Assembly: GCF_007833165.1 (NCBI RefSeq)
Contig: NZ_VOBQ01000017.1
Location: 1 to 64,000, forward strand
Direction: 5' to 3'
Source: Caenimonas sedimenti
GTDB lineage: Bacteria; Pseudomonadota; Gammaproteobacteria; Burkholderiales; Burkholderiaceae_C
Length of the DNA: 64,000 nt
The notes below the pieces were generated by a model. The model saw nothing but the letters and a program-made list of their open reading frames with translations. It did not search any database and was not told the DNA's origin. Every line of letters starts with the position of its first letter. Within the stretch, counting starts at the first letter, position 1. The position numbers and the translations under genes are program-made. Below are positions 47,431 through 56,975 of the stretch, piece by piece.

Positions 47431-48426
47431 CTACTGCATGAAGCCGATGCGGGTCTTGCCCGCGCCGGCTTTCGGCAGGTCCTCGGCCTGGATCTGCCCC
47501 CGATGCGCCAACCGCGCGTTGCCGAACCCCGTCATCAGGGCGCGCCGCATCTCGCGCGGAGCCAGCTCCGCCAGCTGGTCCAGCAGGTCGTCCGACGGTT
47601 CTTCTTCAAAGCGCCGGCCCCAGCCGTGGTCCCCACGGATCGAAACGTACAGGTTGCGGGCGATCTGCCGCGCCTGCTCCAGGTTCGGCGCATCGATCTC
47701 GAACACGTTCATGCGGTTCAGGATGGGCTCGGGGATGCAGCGCTCGTCGTTGGCCGTCATGATCCAGATCACCTGGCTGGCGTCGATCGCGATCTCCGCG
47801 AACTCGTCCATGAAGGCGCCCGCGGTGTCGTGCTCGAGCAGGCCGTAGAGCGCGCCGAGCGGATCGTATTGCGCATCGGCGCTCGCCTTGTCGATCTCGT
47901 CGATCACCAGGACCGGGTTGGCGTATTGCCCCTCCACCAGCGCTTCGAACACCTTGCCGGGCTTGGCGCCCTTCCATTGCGACGACGCGCCCGACAGCAG
48001 CCACCCCGCCGTCATCGAACTCATGGGCACCAGGTTCATGCCGGTGCCGAGCAGGTCGGCCAGCTGGCGCGCGAAATGGGTCTTGCCGATGCCGGGCGGA
48101 CCGAGCAGCAACATGGGCGTGACTTCGAGCCCATCGCCGCCGTCCTGCGAGAGCGCCACATGGCGCTTCACGTCGTCGAGCGCGTCCGCGAAATTCGGCA
48201 GTTGCTCGTAGAGCGAGGCCATCTCGGGCACACCGCTGGGCTTGACCTGGAAGCGATCCGGGCCGCGCTCGAGCATGCGTTCGTAGGTCGCCCGCAGGTT
48301 CTCGTGGTCACGGTTGGGCAGCTTGGCCAGCTTGCGCTCGACGTCATGCGGGCGGAACACGCTGCGCAAGTTGGCGATCGGCAACTTCAGGCCCGGGCTC
48401 TGAGGAACGAGACTACGTGATTCCAT
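47431..48426 (-). CDS. AAA+ ATPase of unknown role, sigma-54 dependent promoter
   Basis: A 331-aa cytoplasmic ATPase: Walker A LLLGPPGIGKTHFARQLA (about residues 103-120), Walker B PVLVIDEIDKAS, sensor 1 IWIMTANDE and arginine finger-region PEPILNRMNVF. The C-terminal 60 residues are helical. It looks Lon-like in its ATPase core but lacks a protease domain. ATG 48426 is set by AAGGAGAGG 4 nt upstream. The gene is read from a sigma-54-type promoter (48468-48484), so it likely responds to a specific cue. Target unknown. Confidence 0.85.
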   Translation of the reverse strand: MESRSLVPQSPGLKLPIANLRSVFRPHDVERKLAKLPNRDHENLRATYERMLERGPDRFQVKPSGVPEMASLYEQLPNFADALDDVKRHVALSQDGGDGLEVTPMLLLGPPGIGKTHFARQLADLLGTGMNLVPMSSMTAGWLLSGASSQWKGAKPGKVFEALVEGQYANPVLVIDEIDKASADAQYDPLGALYGLLEHDTAGAFMDEFAEIAIDASQVIWIMTANDERCIPEPILNRMNVFEIDAPNLEQARQIARNLYVSIRGDHGWGRRFEEEPSDDLLDQLAELAPREMRRALMTGFGNARLAHRGQIQAEDLPKAGAGKTRIGFMQ

Positions 48427-48467
48427 CGACCTCTCCTTCAACGACGACTCGGCTGTGAACTGATTCC

Positions 48468-48484
48468 AGCATAAGGCGTGCCAA
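48468..48484 (-). promoter_or_regulatory. Sigma-54 (RpoN) promoter of the AAA+ ATPase gene
   Basis: On the reverse strand TTGGCACGCCTTATGCT matches 15 of 17 positions of the sigma-54 consensus. The GG (-24) and GC (-12) have the correct spacing. Transcription would start near 48457, leaving 30 nt to ATG 48426 and its AAGGAGAGG. Confidence 0.75.
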
Positions 48485-48515
48485 TGGGCAACACGCCGCG
48501 GCGCGCGGCGCGCCG

Positions 48516-48539
48516 CACTGTCAGCAGGAGTCGACAGTG
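48516..48539. promoter_or_regulatory. Dyad upstream of the sigma-54 promoter
   Basis: CACTGTC (48516-48522) and GACAGTG (48533-48539) are perfect inverted arms with a 10-nt spacer, centred about 70 bp upstream of the predicted start. It is a candidate site for a bacterial enhancer-binding protein. A second 8-bp palindrome lies at 48498-48516. Confidence 0.5.
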
Positions 48540-48605
48540 GAGGCGGGACGGAGGGAGGGGGCGGCTTGGTAGCAGCCGGGCCGGCAGAGTGCTATCGGCG
48601 CGTAC

Positions 48606-48935
48606 TCAGGCCTGTGACGGCGTGCCCAGCACCTGCTGGAGTTCGCCGTTCTGGTACATCTCCATCATGATGTCCGAGCCGCCGATGAATTCGCCCTTCA
48701 CGTACAGCTGGGGGATGGTGGGCCAGTTGCTGTATTCCTTGATGCCTTGGCGGATCTCGTCGTCTTCCAGCACGTTCACGGTGGCGAGCTGGCGCGGGTC
48801 GACCCCGCAGGCCTTGAGGATCTGGATCGCGCGGCCGGAAAAGCCGCATTGCGGAAAGGTCGCATTGCCCTTCATGAAGAGCAGGACGTCGTTGCCCTTG
48901 ACCAGGCCGTCGATGCGTTGTTGAACGTCGCTCAT
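48606..48935 (-). CDS. grxD: Monothiol glutaredoxin, Grx4 family
   Basis: A 109-aa iron-sulfur-binding glutaredoxin. The CGFS site is in FPQCGFSGRAIQIL (about residue 30), and LKGNATFPQ precedes it; WPTIPQLYVKGEFIGGSDIM is the glutathione-binding segment. ATG 48935 is chosen by AGGAGA 7 nt upstream. Last gene of hemA-prfA-prmC-grxD. Confidence 0.96.
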   Translation of the reverse strand: MSDVQQRIDGLVKGNDVLLFMKGNATFPQCGFSGRAIQILKACGVDPRQLATVNVLEDDEIRQGIKEYSNWPTIPQLYVKGEFIGGSDIMMEMYQNGELQQVLGTPSQA

Positions 48936-48980
48936 GTCGAAATCTCTCCTAGACAAGACTCTTCTGCAGATGGCGGTGGA

Positions 48981-49811
48981 TTATCCCAGTTCAAGCCGAA
49001 GCCCGCCGGTGCAGCGCGGGATGCCCGCGAGATCGTTGCGGCTCTGGATTTGGGACAGCCCAGCAGCTTCCAGCAAAGCCCGGACGGCCGGCGCCTGGTC
49101 GTGCCCGTGTTCCAGCAGCAGCCAGCCGCGAGGGCGCAGCAGGGCGGGCGCCTGGCCGGCGATCGCGCGCAGGGCATCCAGGCCGTCGGCGCCCGAGGCC
49201 AGGGCGGACAAGGGTTCGTGCTTCAGGGCCGCCAGGTGCGGATCCGCCGAGGCGACGTAGGGCGGATTGCTGACGATCAGGTCGTAAGGCCCCTGCGCGC
49301 CGGCCAGCCAGTCCGCTTGCCGGAAGGCCACGGCCAGGCCGAGGGCGCGCGCGTTGGCCGCGGCGGTTTCCAAGGCGCCCATCGAGGCATCCACGGCCTC
49401 GATGCGTGCGTCTGGCCGCCGGCTGGCCAGTGCCAGCGCGATGGCGCCGCTGCCGGTGCCCAGGTCGACAATCGTGGGCTGCGCCTTGCCTTCCAGCACT
49501 TCGAGCGACCACTCCACCAGGTGCTCCGTCTCCGGACGCGGCACCAGCACGCGCGCATCCACGGCCAGCGTGAGGCCGAAAAACTCCTTCTGCCCGACCA
49601 GGTAGGCCAGCGGCTCGCCGGCCGCCCGGCGTGCTGCCAGGGCCAGGAACGCGCGATGGGCATCGTCAGGGAGTGGGTCACCGTCGTGGGCAATCACCCA
49701 GCCGCGGTCCGCGGCCGGCCGGCCGAGCACGTGCAGCAGCAGCAACTGGGCGTCGAGGCGGGCGACGCCGGTGGCGACCGCCTGCGCGAGGCCTTCGCGC
49801 AAGGTGTTCAT
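48981..49811 (-). CDS. prmC: Release factor glutamine methyltransferase
   Basis: Methylates the GGQ glutamine of RF1 and RF2. The 276-aa protein has an N-terminal helical domain (about 1-85), SAM motif [15 protein letters not shown] and the catalytic SNPPYVAS. It overlaps the end of prfA by ATGA (49808-49811). The neighbour prfA encodes its substrate. Confidence 0.96.
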   Translation of the reverse strand: MNTLREGLAQAVATGVARLDAQLLLLHVLGRPAADRGWVIAHDGDPLPDDAHRAFLALAARRAAGEPLAYLVGQKEFFGLTLAVDARVLVPRPETEHLVEWSLEVLEGKAQPTIVDLGTGSGAIALALASRRPDARIEAVDASMGALETAAANARALGLAVAFRQADWLAGAQGPYDLIVSNPPYVASADPHLAALKHEPLSALASGADGLDALRAIAGQAPALLRPRGWLLLEHGHDQAPAVRALLEAAGLSQIQSRNDLAGIPRCTGGLRLELG

Positions 49812-50905
49812 CCCCGAGCGGCGCCCATGCCGATCTCCAGCTCTTCGAGCTGCTCGGCCCGCCGGGCCAGCAGCAGGGCTTGCACCACTTCGTCGAGGTC
49901 GCCCTCCAGGATGTTCGCCAGCTTGTAGAGCGTCAGGTTGATGCGGTGGTCGGTGAGGCGGCCCTGCGGGAAGTTGTAGGTGCGGATGCGGTCCGAGCGG
50001 TCGCCGCTGCCGATCAGGCCCTTGCGGGTGGCCGCTTCCTTCGCGGCGCGCTCCGAGCGTTCCTTTTCCTGGATGCGCGCCGACAGCACCTGCAGCGCCT
50101 TGGCCTTGTTGCGGTGCTGCGAACGGTCGTCCTGGCATTCGGCGACGATGCCGGTCGGCAGGTGGGTGATGCGCACCGCGGAGTCCGTCTTGTTCACGTG
50201 CTGGCCGCCGGCGCCGGAGGCCCGATAGGTGTCGATGCGCAGGTCGGCCGGGTTGATCTGGACCGCGACTGCTTCGTCCGGCTCGGCCAGCGCCGCGACC
50301 GTGCAGGCGCTGGTGTGGATGCGGCCCTGCGTTTCCGTGGCGGGCACACGCTGCACCCGGTGGCCGCCCGACTCGAACTTGAGCTTGCCGTAGCAGCCGT
50401 CGCCGACGACGCGGATCACGACTTCCTTGAAGCCGCCGACCTCGCCCTCGCTCTCGCTCACGATCTCGGTGCGCCAGCCCTGGCGCTCGGCGTAGCGCAC
50501 GTACATGCGCAACAGGTCGCCGGCGAACAGGGCGGACTCGTCACCGCCCGTGCCCGCCCGGATTTCCAGGAAGGTGTTGCGGACGTCGTCCGGGTCCTTG
50601 GGCAGCAGCAGGCCTTGCAGTTCCGTCTCCAGCGCGGGCAGCTCGGCCTCGATCGTGGCGATCTCCTCGCGCGCCATGTCGCCCATGTCGGGGTCGTCGA
50701 GCATCTCGCGCGCCTGGGCGAGGTTGCTTTCCTGCTCGAGGAACCGCTGGAAGCGCCCGGCGATTTCGCTCACCTCCGCATGCTCGCGCGTGAGCGCCCG
50801 GTAGCGCTCCATGTCGTTCACCACTTCCGGCTGCGAGAGGTGGAAGTCGAGTTCCTGCAGGCGGACGGGGAAGCGTTCGAGTTGCTGGCGGAGGAAGGGC
50901 TTCAT
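49808..50905 (-). CDS. prfA: Peptide chain release factor 1
   Basis: Terminates translation at UAA and UAG. The 365-aa protein has the stop-codon-reading PAT in [14 protein letters not shown] and the peptidyl-hydrolysing GGQ in [15 protein letters not shown] (about residues 225-240). ATG 50905 gives the standard start [12 protein letters not shown]. The hemA-prfA gap holds an inverted repeat (50911-50984). Confidence 0.97.
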   Translation of the reverse strand: MKPFLRQQLERFPVRLQELDFHLSQPEVVNDMERYRALTREHAEVSEIAGRFQRFLEQESNLAQAREMLDDPDMGDMAREEIATIEAELPALETELQGLLLPKDPDDVRNTFLEIRAGTGGDESALFAGDLLRMYVRYAERQGWRTEIVSESEGEVGGFKEVVIRVVGDGCYGKLKFESGGHRVQRVPATETQGRIHTSACTVAALAEPDEAVAVQINPADLRIDTYRASGAGGQHVNKTDSAVRITHLPTGIVAECQDDRSQHRNKAKALQVLSARIQEKERSERAAKEAATRKGLIGSGDRSDRIRTYNFPQGRLTDHRINLTLYKLANILEGDLDEVVQALLLARRAEQLEELEIGMGAARG

Positions 50906-50910
50906 GACGG

Positions 50911-50984
50911 ACGGTAGCGCGGCCTGAAGGCCGCGGATTGGCAAGGACGGATGGCGACGGGCGGGCGGCGAGCGCCGCTACCGT
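50911..50984. repeat. Inverted repeat around the hemA-prfA gap
   Basis: ACGGTAGCG (50911-50919) is complementary to CGCTACCGT (50976-50984), and a second hairpin GCGGCCT-GA-AGGCCGC (50919-50934) lies inside. The right arm covers the hemA stop codon (50978-50980). It could shape the mRNA between the two genes. Confidence 0.5.
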
Positions 50985-52249
50985 TCTTTTCGCAGGAAGA
51001 AGTGTTCGATCGCCGTGGTCGCCCGCTGGCGCGACTCGGCATCGCCAGCGTGCAGCTCGGCCAGCGCCCCGTGCAGCATCTTCTGCGTCAGCCCGCGAGA
51101 CAGGGCTTCCAGCACCGCATCCACGTCCTCGCCCTTCGCCAGCGCCTTGCGGGCCCGCGCGATTTCCGCGTGCCGCCACTCGTCCGCCTGCGCGTTCAGC
51201 TGGCGGATCACCGGCACCGCCTGGCGCTGGTCCATCCAGTGCAGGAAACTCTGGACCCCGGCGTCGATGATCGCCTCGGCCTGCGCCACCGCGGCCTGCC
51301 GGTTGGCATGGCCGGTCTGCACCACGTTCGCCAGGTCGTCCACCGTGTACAGGTAGACGTCTTCGAGCGCCTGGACTTCGGGCTCGATGTCGCGCGGCAC
51401 CGCCAGGTCGACCATGAACATCGGGCGGTGCTTGCGTGCCTTGAGTGCCCGCTCGACCGCGCCCAGGCCGATGATGGGCAACTGGCTGGCCGTGGAACTC
51501 ACGACCACGTCGAATTCATGCAGGCGCGCCGGCAGGTCGGCCAGGCGCAGCACCTCACCGCCGAAGCGGCTGGCGAGCTTCTCGCCGCGCTCCAGCGTGC
51601 GGTTGGCGATGGCAATGGACTTCGGGTTGCGCGCGGCGAAGTGCGTCGCCGCCAGCTCGATCATCTCGCCGGCGCCCACGAACAGCACCCGCACCTTGCC
51701 GAGGTCTTCGAACAGCTGGCCGGCCAGGCGCACGGCGGCGGCGGCCATGCTGATCGAATGCGCCCCGATCTCGGTCGACGAGCGCACTTCCTTGGCGACG
51801 GCGAACGAACGCTGGAACAGCTGGTTCAGCGTCGTGCCCAGCGAGCCGGCTTGATCCGCGGCGCGGACGGCGTCCTTCAGCTGGCCGAGGATTTGCGCTT
51901 CGCCCAGCACCATCGAATCGAGGCCGCTGGCGACGCGGAAGGCGTGCCGCGCCGCCTGGCCATCGCGCAGGGTGTACGCGTGGTGGCGCAGCAGCCCCGG
52001 CGCGATGCCGCGCGAGTGGGCCAGCCAGTCGATCGTGGGGTCGATTTCCTGGCCGGAGGCGGCGCAATAGATCTCCGTGCGGTTGCACGTGGAGAGGATG
52101 GCGGCCTCCGGCTCGCGGCCGGTGCGGGAGGCGAAATTCTCCCGCAGCGACTGCAAAGTCGGGGCGATTTGCTCCAGGCCGAACGCGAAGCGGCCCCGCA
52201 TGTCGAGCGGTGCCGTCGTGTGGTTGATGCCCAAAGCCCAGACTGCCAT
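50978..52249 (-). CDS. hemA: Glutamyl-tRNA reductase
   Basis: First committed step of haem synthesis by the C5 pathway. The 423-aa protein has the catalytic Cys in [13 protein letters not shown] (about residue 50), the NADPH-binding [17 protein letters not shown] and the C-terminal dimerisation helix. ATG 52249 has no Shine-Dalgarno but sits 7 nt after a perfect TATAAT (52257-52262), so it may be leaderless. A 12-residue N-terminal extension is ruled out because it would cover the -10. Confidence 0.96.
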   Translation of the reverse strand: MAVWALGINHTTAPLDMRGRFAFGLEQIAPTLQSLRENFASRTGREPEAAILSTCNRTEIYCAASGQEIDPTIDWLAHSRGIAPGLLRHHAYTLRDGQAARHAFRVASGLDSMVLGEAQILGQLKDAVRAADQAGSLGTTLNQLFQRSFAVAKEVRSSTEIGAHSISMAAAAVRLAGQLFEDLGKVRVLFVGAGEMIELAATHFAARNPKSIAIANRTLERGEKLASRFGGEVLRLADLPARLHEFDVVVSSTASQLPIIGLGAVERALKARKHRPMFMVDLAVPRDIEPEVQALEDVYLYTVDDLANVVQTGHANRQAAVAQAEAIIDAGVQSFLHWMDQRQAVPVIRQLNAQADEWRHAEIARARKALAKGEDVDAVLEALSRGLTQKMLHGALAELHAGDAESRQRATTAIEHFFLRKER

Positions 52250-52256
52250 GGGACGA

Positions 52257-52262
52257 ATTATA
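52257..52262 (-). promoter_or_regulatory. hemA -10 (TATAAT) 7 nt before ATG
   Basis: A perfect TATAAT on the reverse strand followed by 7 nt and ATG 52249. The predicted start of transcription is at or one base before the A of ATG. Confidence 0.6.
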
Positions 52263-52310
52263 AAATTTGCCGGAAGATCAAGCACTTAGCTTGCATCAAA
52301 CCCCGCGAAT

Positions 52311-52592
52311 ATGGGTCCCGCCGACTTCCTGATCCACTTGCTGAGCTTCGCGGCACCCGCTCTGGCGGTTGCCGCCCTGGTGGCGCTGGCCGCCCGCTTC
52401 CTGCTGCCGCGCGGCGCTGGTGCCCCCGGCTGGTGGGCTTCGTTTGCTATCAATTCCGCAGCAGGGATTGCCGTCCTGGCCGGCGGCCTGTGGCTGGGCG
52501 GGCGCGACGGCCTGATGGGGACCTACGCCGCACTGGTCGGCGTGGTGGCCACCTGCCAATGGCTGGCGGGGCGAGGCTGGCGCCGGGGATAA
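52311..52592 (+). CDS. Small hypothetical membrane protein (93 aa)
   Basis: A short, very hydrophobic protein with about three membrane segments (FLIHLLSFAAPALAVAALVALA, ASFAINSAAGIAVLAGGL and YAALVGVVATCQWLA). I do not recognise it. It is divergent from hemA and its stop overlaps the -10-like hexamer of yaaA (52588-52593). Coding is supported by GC-rich codon use and a plausible ATG; no Shine-Dalgarno is clear. Confidence 0.6.
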   Translation: MGPADFLIHLLSFAAPALAVAALVALAARFLLPRGAGAPGWWASFAINSAAGIAVLAGGLWLGGRDGLMGTYAALVGVVATCQWLAGRGWRRG

Positions 52593-52593
52593 T
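52588..52593 (+). promoter_or_regulatory. -10-like GATAAT 9 nt before yaaA
   Basis: GATAAT is followed by nine bases and ATG 52603, without a Shine-Dalgarno. The predicted leader is about 3 nt. Confidence 0.4.
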
Positions 52594-52602
52594 TGCGGCC
52601 AG

Positions 52603-53382
52603 ATGCTGTTCCTGCTTTCCCCCGCCAAGACACTCGACTACGAATCGCCGTTGGCGGCGCTGCCGCACACGCTGCCGGAGTTCGCGCCCGATGCCGAACG
52701 CCTGATCGGCGTGCTGCGCAAGAAGTCGCCGCGCCAGCTGTCCGGGCTGATGGACATCAGCGACAACCTGGCGGTGCTGAACGCCGCGCGCTACCAGGCC
52801 TGGTCGGAAAAATTCACGGAGCGCAATTCGCGGCAGGCCTTCCTGGCCTTCGACGGCGACGTCTACGACGGCCTGGCCGCGAAAAGCCTCAGCCCGGCGG
52901 ACCTCGAGTGGGCCCAGTCGCACGTGCGCATGCTGAGCGGCCTCTACGGCGTGCTGCGGCCGCTGGACTGGATGCAGCCCTACCGGCTGGAGATGGGAAC
53001 CTCGCTGGCGGTCGGGCGTGCCCGCAACCTGTACCAGTACTGGGGCACCCGCATTTCGGAATCCCTCAACCGGCAGCTGCAGGCGGACAAGACCCCCGTG
53101 GTCATCAACCTGGCGTCCCAGGAATATTTCAAGGCGGTCGACCGCGCGGCCTTGCGTGGCCGGGTGATCGATTGCGTGTTCGAGGAAGCGAAGGAGGATG
53201 GGCCGTTCCGGCTGGTGAGCTTCCCCGCGAAGAAAGCGCGCGGCCTGATGGCGCGCTTTGCGATCCAGAATCGCATCGAAACCCCGCGCCGGCTGGAAAC
53301 CTTTGCCGTGGAAGGCTACTCTTTCGCCAAGGCCCATTCGGAGCCCGACCGCCTGGTCTTCCGCCGCAGGATCGCGAAATGA
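52603..53382 (+). CDS. yaaA: Peroxide stress protein YaaA (UPF0246)
   Basis: A 259-aa DNA- and haem-associated protein that limits free iron during peroxide stress. It starts MLFLLSPAKTLDYESPL, and has FDGDVYDGLAAKSLS, YGVLRPLDWMQPYRLEMGT, SQEYFKAV and AKKARGLMARF, all family motifs. It overlaps the next gene by ATGA. Confidence 0.95.
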   Translation: MLFLLSPAKTLDYESPLAALPHTLPEFAPDAERLIGVLRKKSPRQLSGLMDISDNLAVLNAARYQAWSEKFTERNSRQAFLAFDGDVYDGLAAKSLSPADLEWAQSHVRMLSGLYGVLRPLDWMQPYRLEMGTSLAVGRARNLYQYWGTRISESLNRQLQADKTPVVINLASQEYFKAVDRAALRGRVIDCVFEEAKEDGPFRLVSFPAKKARGLMARFAIQNRIETPRRLETFAVEGYSFAKAHSEPDRLVFRRRIAK

Positions 53383-54248
53383 CAACCACCCAAGCCCGTC
53401 AGCAGGTCACGCCCGACCTGCGCAAATGGATCGTCGAACAGGCCGAGGCCGGCCACAGCGCCGAATCGGTGCTGCAGGCGATGCTGGCCTCCGGCTGGAC
53501 CGAAGATGTCGCCGTGGAAGCGATGGAAGCCACCTTGCGCGGCCACCTGGAGAGCAAGGCCGCGGAGCAGGACCAGAGCCAGCCGCAGCCGGTGCCCGTG
53601 CCCGAACCGGCGCTCGCGGAATCCCCGCTCTACATCGACGCGGGCGACCGGCAGGTGTGCGTGCTGCAGACCGTGTCCGATCCGCGCATCGTCGTGTTCG
53701 GCAACCTGCTGTCGGATGAGGAATGCGATGCGCTGATCGCCCTGGCGAAGCCCCGCCTGGCGCGCTCGCTCACCGTCGCCACCAAGACCGGCGGCGAAGA
53801 AGTCAACGCCGACCGGACCAGCAACGGCATGTTCTTCCAGCGCGGCGAGCACGAAGTGGTGCGGCGCCTCGAGCAACGGATCGCCCGCCTGGTGAACTGG
53901 CCCGAGGAAAACGGCGAGGGCCTGCAGATCCTGCAGTACGGGCCGGGCGCCGAATACAAGCCGCACTACGACTATTTCGATCCGGTCGAGCCCGGCACGC
54001 CGACCATCCTGAAGCGCGGCGGCCAGCGCGTCGCCACGCTGGTGATGTATCTCGGCGAACCCACCAAGGGGGGCGGCACCGTGTTTCCGGACATCCACCT
54101 GGAAGTCGCGCCCAAACGCGGCAACGGGGTGTTCTTCAGCTACGACCGCGCGCATCCCTCCACCAAGACCCTGCACGGCGGCTCGCCCGTGCTGGCGGGC
54201 GAGAAGTGGATCGCCACCAAGTGGCTGCGCGAACGGCGCTTCGAATGA
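53379..54248 (+). CDS. Prolyl 4-hydroxylase-like 2-oxoglutarate/Fe(II) oxygenase
   Basis: A 289-aa oxygenase. The iron site is H-x-D in KPHYDYFDP and the distal His in KTLHGGSPVLAGEKW, whose Lys or Arg would bind 2-oxoglutarate. The N-terminal 60 residues are a helical domain and a Gln/Pro-rich linker. It resembles bacterial prolyl 4-hydroxylases; the target is unknown. Start and stop both overlap neighbours by ATGA. Confidence 0.9.
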   Translation: MTTTQARQQVTPDLRKWIVEQAEAGHSAESVLQAMLASGWTEDVAVEAMEATLRGHLESKAAEQDQSQPQPVPVPEPALAESPLYIDAGDRQVCVLQTVSDPRIVVFGNLLSDEECDALIALAKPRLARSLTVATKTGGEEVNADRTSNGMFFQRGEHEVVRRLEQRIARLVNWPEENGEGLQILQYGPGAEYKPHYDYFDPVEPGTPTILKRGGQRVATLVMYLGEPTKGGGTVFPDIHLEVAPKRGNGVFFSYDRAHPSTKTLHGGSPVLAGEKWIATKWLRERRFE

Positions 54249-55147
54249 AAGTCCAGGCCAACGGCATCCCGGTGGAAGTCGAGGACACCGCCGGGGGGCC
54301 GGACGACGCCGCTCGCCCCGTCGTGCTCCTCATCATGGGTCTCGGCATGCAGCTGGTGGCCTGGCCGCCGGCGCTCGTGCAGGCGCTGGTCGACGCCGGC
54401 TACCGCGTGGTGCGGTTCGACAACCGCGACGTGGGGCTGTCCGCCAAGTTCGACCATCTCGGGGTGCCCAACCTGTTGTGGGAAAGCCTGAAGCACCGCA
54501 TCGGCTTCCCGGTGCGGGCGCCCTATGACCTGAAGGCGATGGCCGCCGACGCGCTCGGCGTGCTCGATGCGTTGAAGATCCAGCGGGCCCACGTCGTCGG
54601 CGTCAGCATGGGCGGCATGATCGCGCAGCGGCTCGCGCTGGCGGCGCCGGAGCGCGTGCTGAGCCTCACGAGCATCATGAGTTCCAGCGGCGCGCGCGAC
54701 CTTCCGGGCCCGAAGTCCCAGGTGCTGCAGGCGCTGTTGCGGCGGCCGCGCGACCACACGGAGCAGGCCATCGCCGACCACTACGTCTCGCTTTTCAAGG
54801 TCATCGGCAGCCCGGGCTTCCCTCTGGACGAAGCGGAACTGCGCGAGCGCATCCTGCGCGGTGTGCGACGCAGCTTCCACCCGGCCGGCACGGCGCGCCA
54901 GATCGCCGCGGTCGCGGCGGACACGGACCGCGCTGACGAACTCGACCGGATCAACTTGCCCACCCTGGTGGTTCACGGGCTGAGCGATCCGCTGGTGCCG
55001 TTCGCCTGCGGCCAGGATACGGCGCGGCGCATCCGGGGCGCCAAGCTGGTTCCCGTCCCCGGCATGGGGCATGATTTGCCACCCGGCGTGGTGGACCGCA
55101 TCCTCGCGCCCCTGCTGCCCCATCTGCGTGAGGCCCAGGCACGATGA
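54245..55147 (+). CDS. Alpha/beta hydrolase
   Basis: A 300-aa hydrolase. The oxyanion HG-like [11 protein letters not shown], the nucleophile elbow [10 protein letters not shown] (Ser, about residue 121), the acidic DPLV segment and the C-terminal His in [10 protein letters not shown] form the triad. The substrate is unknown; it may be an esterase or lactonase. It overlaps the P4H-like gene and queF by four bases. Confidence 0.9.
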   Translation: MKVQANGIPVEVEDTAGGPDDAARPVVLLIMGLGMQLVAWPPALVQALVDAGYRVVRFDNRDVGLSAKFDHLGVPNLLWESLKHRIGFPVRAPYDLKAMAADALGVLDALKIQRAHVVGVSMGGMIAQRLALAAPERVLSLTSIMSSSGARDLPGPKSQVLQALLRRPRDHTEQAIADHYVSLFKVIGSPGFPLDEAELRERILRGVRRSFHPAGTARQIAAVAADTDRADELDRINLPTLVVHGLSDPLVPFACGQDTARRIRGAKLVPVPGMGHDLPPGVVDRILAPLLPHLREAQAR

Positions 55148-55989
55148 ACACGCCCGACCAGTCGCTGCTCGGCAAACAGGCGCACTACGCGGACCAGTAC
55201 GACCCAGCGCTGCTGTTCCCGCTCGCGCGGGCGCCGGCGCGCCACGAGATCGGGCTCACCGGCGCGCTGCCGTTTTTCGGCGCCGACCTCTGGACGGCGT
55301 TCGAGTTGAGCTGGCTCAATCCGCGCGGCAAGCCCCAAGTGGCGATCGCGCACGTGACAGTTCCGTGCGAGACCCCGAACATCGTGGAGAGCAAGTCTTT
55401 CAAGCTCTACCTGGGCAGTTTCAGCAATACGGTGTTCGCGACGGCCGATGCCGTGCGGGACCGCCTGCGGGCGGACTTGAGCGAAGCGGTCTGGCGCGGC
55501 GCGGAGTCACCGGCCACCGTCGGCGTGCGCCTGGTGCTGCCCGAGGTGTTCGACCGGGAGCCGGTGCATGAGCTCGACGGGCTGAGCCTGGACCGCCTCG
55601 ACATCGAATGCACCGACTACACACCCGCGCCGCACTTGCTGACCACGGTGGCGGGCGAACCCCCGGTGGAGGAAGTCCTCACCAGCAACCTGCTGAAGAG
55701 CAACTGCCTGGTGACCGGCCAGCCGGACTGGGGCAGCATCCGGATCCGCTACACCGGGCCGCAGATCGAGCAGGGCGGGCTGCTGCGCTACCTCGTGAGC
55801 TTTCGCAACCACAACGAATTCCACGAGCAGTGCGTGGAACGCATCTTCATGGACTTGTGGCGGCAGTGCAAACCGACCCGGCTGGCGGTGTATGCGCGCT
55901 ACACGCGCCGCGGCGGGTTGGACATCAATCCGCTGCGCACCAGCCACCCGATGCCGCTGCCGCCGAATGTGCGGACGGCGCGGCAGTAG
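55144..55989 (+). CDS. queF: NADPH-dependent preQ0 reductase
   Basis: Reduces 7-cyano-7-deazaguanine to preQ1 in queuosine synthesis. The 281-aa form is the long, bimodular QueF: the catalytic Cys lies in [19 protein letters not shown], and [12 protein letters not shown] and [13 protein letters not shown] are the QueF signature and Glu site. The ATG overlaps the upstream hydrolase stop. It is followed by the MITE-like repeat. Confidence 0.95.
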   Translation: MNTPDQSLLGKQAHYADQYDPALLFPLARAPARHEIGLTGALPFFGADLWTAFELSWLNPRGKPQVAIAHVTVPCETPNIVESKSFKLYLGSFSNTVFATADAVRDRLRADLSEAVWRGAESPATVGVRLVLPEVFDREPVHELDGLSLDRLDIECTDYTPAPHLLTTVAGEPPVEEVLTSNLLKSNCLVTGQPDWGSIRIRYTGPQIEQGGLLRYLVSFRNHNEFHEQCVERIFMDLWRQCKPTRLAVYARYTRRGGLDINPLRTSHPMPLPPNVRTARQ

Positions 55990-55995
55990 AGAAGG

Positions 55996-56072
55996 CGTCG
56001 TCCCCGCGGAGGCGGGGCCCAGGGCTTCCGTCTTTGGATGCTCTGGATTCCCGCCTCCGCGGGAATGACGGC
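55996..56072. repeat. MITE-like intergenic palindrome
   Basis: A 77-bp element between the convergent queF and dienoyl-isomerase genes. Its two ends are near-perfect inverted copies of GTC-x-TCCCCGCGGAGGCGGG..CCAG. Each end is itself a hairpin: CCCCGC-GGAG-GCGGGG (56002-56017) and TCCCGC-CTCC-GCGGGA (56049-56064). It resembles repeats common in this family and can act as a bidirectional terminator. Confidence 0.75.
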
Positions 56073-56076
56073 ACTT

Positions 56077-56907
56077 TCAGATTTCCCGGAAGGACTGCAG
56101 CGGCGCCAGCGAGGGGAACTCGCCTGCGCGCTTCTCCTTCATCGCCGTGATCGCCTCGCGCACGTGCGCGTTGCTCCAGATGGCGCCTTGCAGCCAGCCC
56201 ATCTGCTTCAGTGAATCTTCCACCGAATGGTCCTGCGCGTAGTTCAGCGCCTGCTTGGTGCCCCAGATCGCCACCGGCGGCTTGGCCGCGATCTCGGCAG
56301 CGCATTTCAACGCCGCCTCCATCATCGCCTGCTGGGTCTCGAACACCTCGTTGACCAGCCCGAGCGACAACGCGCGCGCGGCCGGCAGCCGGCGGCCCGT
56401 GTAAGCGAGCTCCTTGACGACGGCCATCGGCAGCAGCTTGGGCAGCCGTTGCAGCGTGCCGACGTCCGCCACCATGCCGATGTTGATCTCCTGCACGCAG
56501 AAGAACGCATCGGCCGTCGCGAAGCGCAGGCAGCAGGCCGTGACCATGTCGACCGCTCCGCCGATGCAGCCGCCGTGGATGGCCGCGATCACCGGGATGC
56601 GCAGCGTTTCCAGTCTGGTGAAGGTCGCCTGCATGTCGGTGAGCTGGTCGAACACCGCCGCGCGCCCTTCCGCGCTGCGGTCGTCCAGCGTCACCGCGCC
56701 GCCAAAAGCCTCGAGCGACATGCCGGCGCTGAAGTGCTTGCCAGTGGAGGAGATCAGGAGGACGCGCGCTTCCTTGCCGCGATGCAGCCGGACCAGCACT
56801 TCGTCCAGCTCCCGCCAGAACGTGGGGTCCATCGTGTTGAGCGCGGCGGGGCGGTTCAGCACCAGGTGGGCCACGTGGCCCACCTGCTGCAGGTCGAAAC
56901 ATTGCAT
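56077..56907 (-). CDS. Enoyl-CoA hydratase/isomerase, dienoyl-CoA isomerase-like
   Basis: A 276-aa crotonase-fold protein. GKHFSAGMSLE forms the oxyanion region; AIHGGCIGGAVDMVTACC follows; and FFCVQEINIGMVADVGTLQ carries the Glu and Asp typical of delta(3,5)-delta(2,4)-dienoyl-CoA isomerases rather than hydratases. It would isomerise unsaturated acyl-CoAs in beta-oxidation. AAGGAG precedes ATG 56907; a TACAGT hexamer sits in the loop of a hairpin (56922-56939). Confidence 0.9.
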   Translation of the reverse strand: MQCFDLQQVGHVAHLVLNRPAALNTMDPTFWRELDEVLVRLHRGKEARVLLISSTGKHFSAGMSLEAFGGAVTLDDRSAEGRAAVFDQLTDMQATFTRLETLRIPVIAAIHGGCIGGAVDMVTACCLRFATADAFFCVQEINIGMVADVGTLQRLPKLLPMAVVKELAYTGRRLPAARALSLGLVNEVFETQQAMMEAALKCAAEIAAKPPVAIWGTKQALNYAQDHSVEDSLKQMGWLQGAIWSNAHVREAITAMKEKRAGEFPSLAPLQSFREI

Positions 56908-56921
56908 GGGAAGTCTCCTTC

Positions 56922-56939
56922 AGCCGCACTGTAGCGGCT
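56922..56939 (-). promoter_or_regulatory. Candidate dienoyl-isomerase promoter in a hairpin loop
   Basis: TACAGT on the reverse strand (56928-56933) is the loop between AGCCGC (56922-56927) and GCGGCT (56934-56939). No -35 is clear. Confidence 0.35.
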
Positions 56940-56975
56940 CGCCTCGCGCGGCCGCTGCCTGTTGCGGGACAGGAG

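Noticed and set aside
48498-48516. GC-only palindrome as a specific regulatory site
   Set aside because: It is made only of G and C in a GC-rich region and may be chance; the adjacent CACTGTC dyad is a better candidate.
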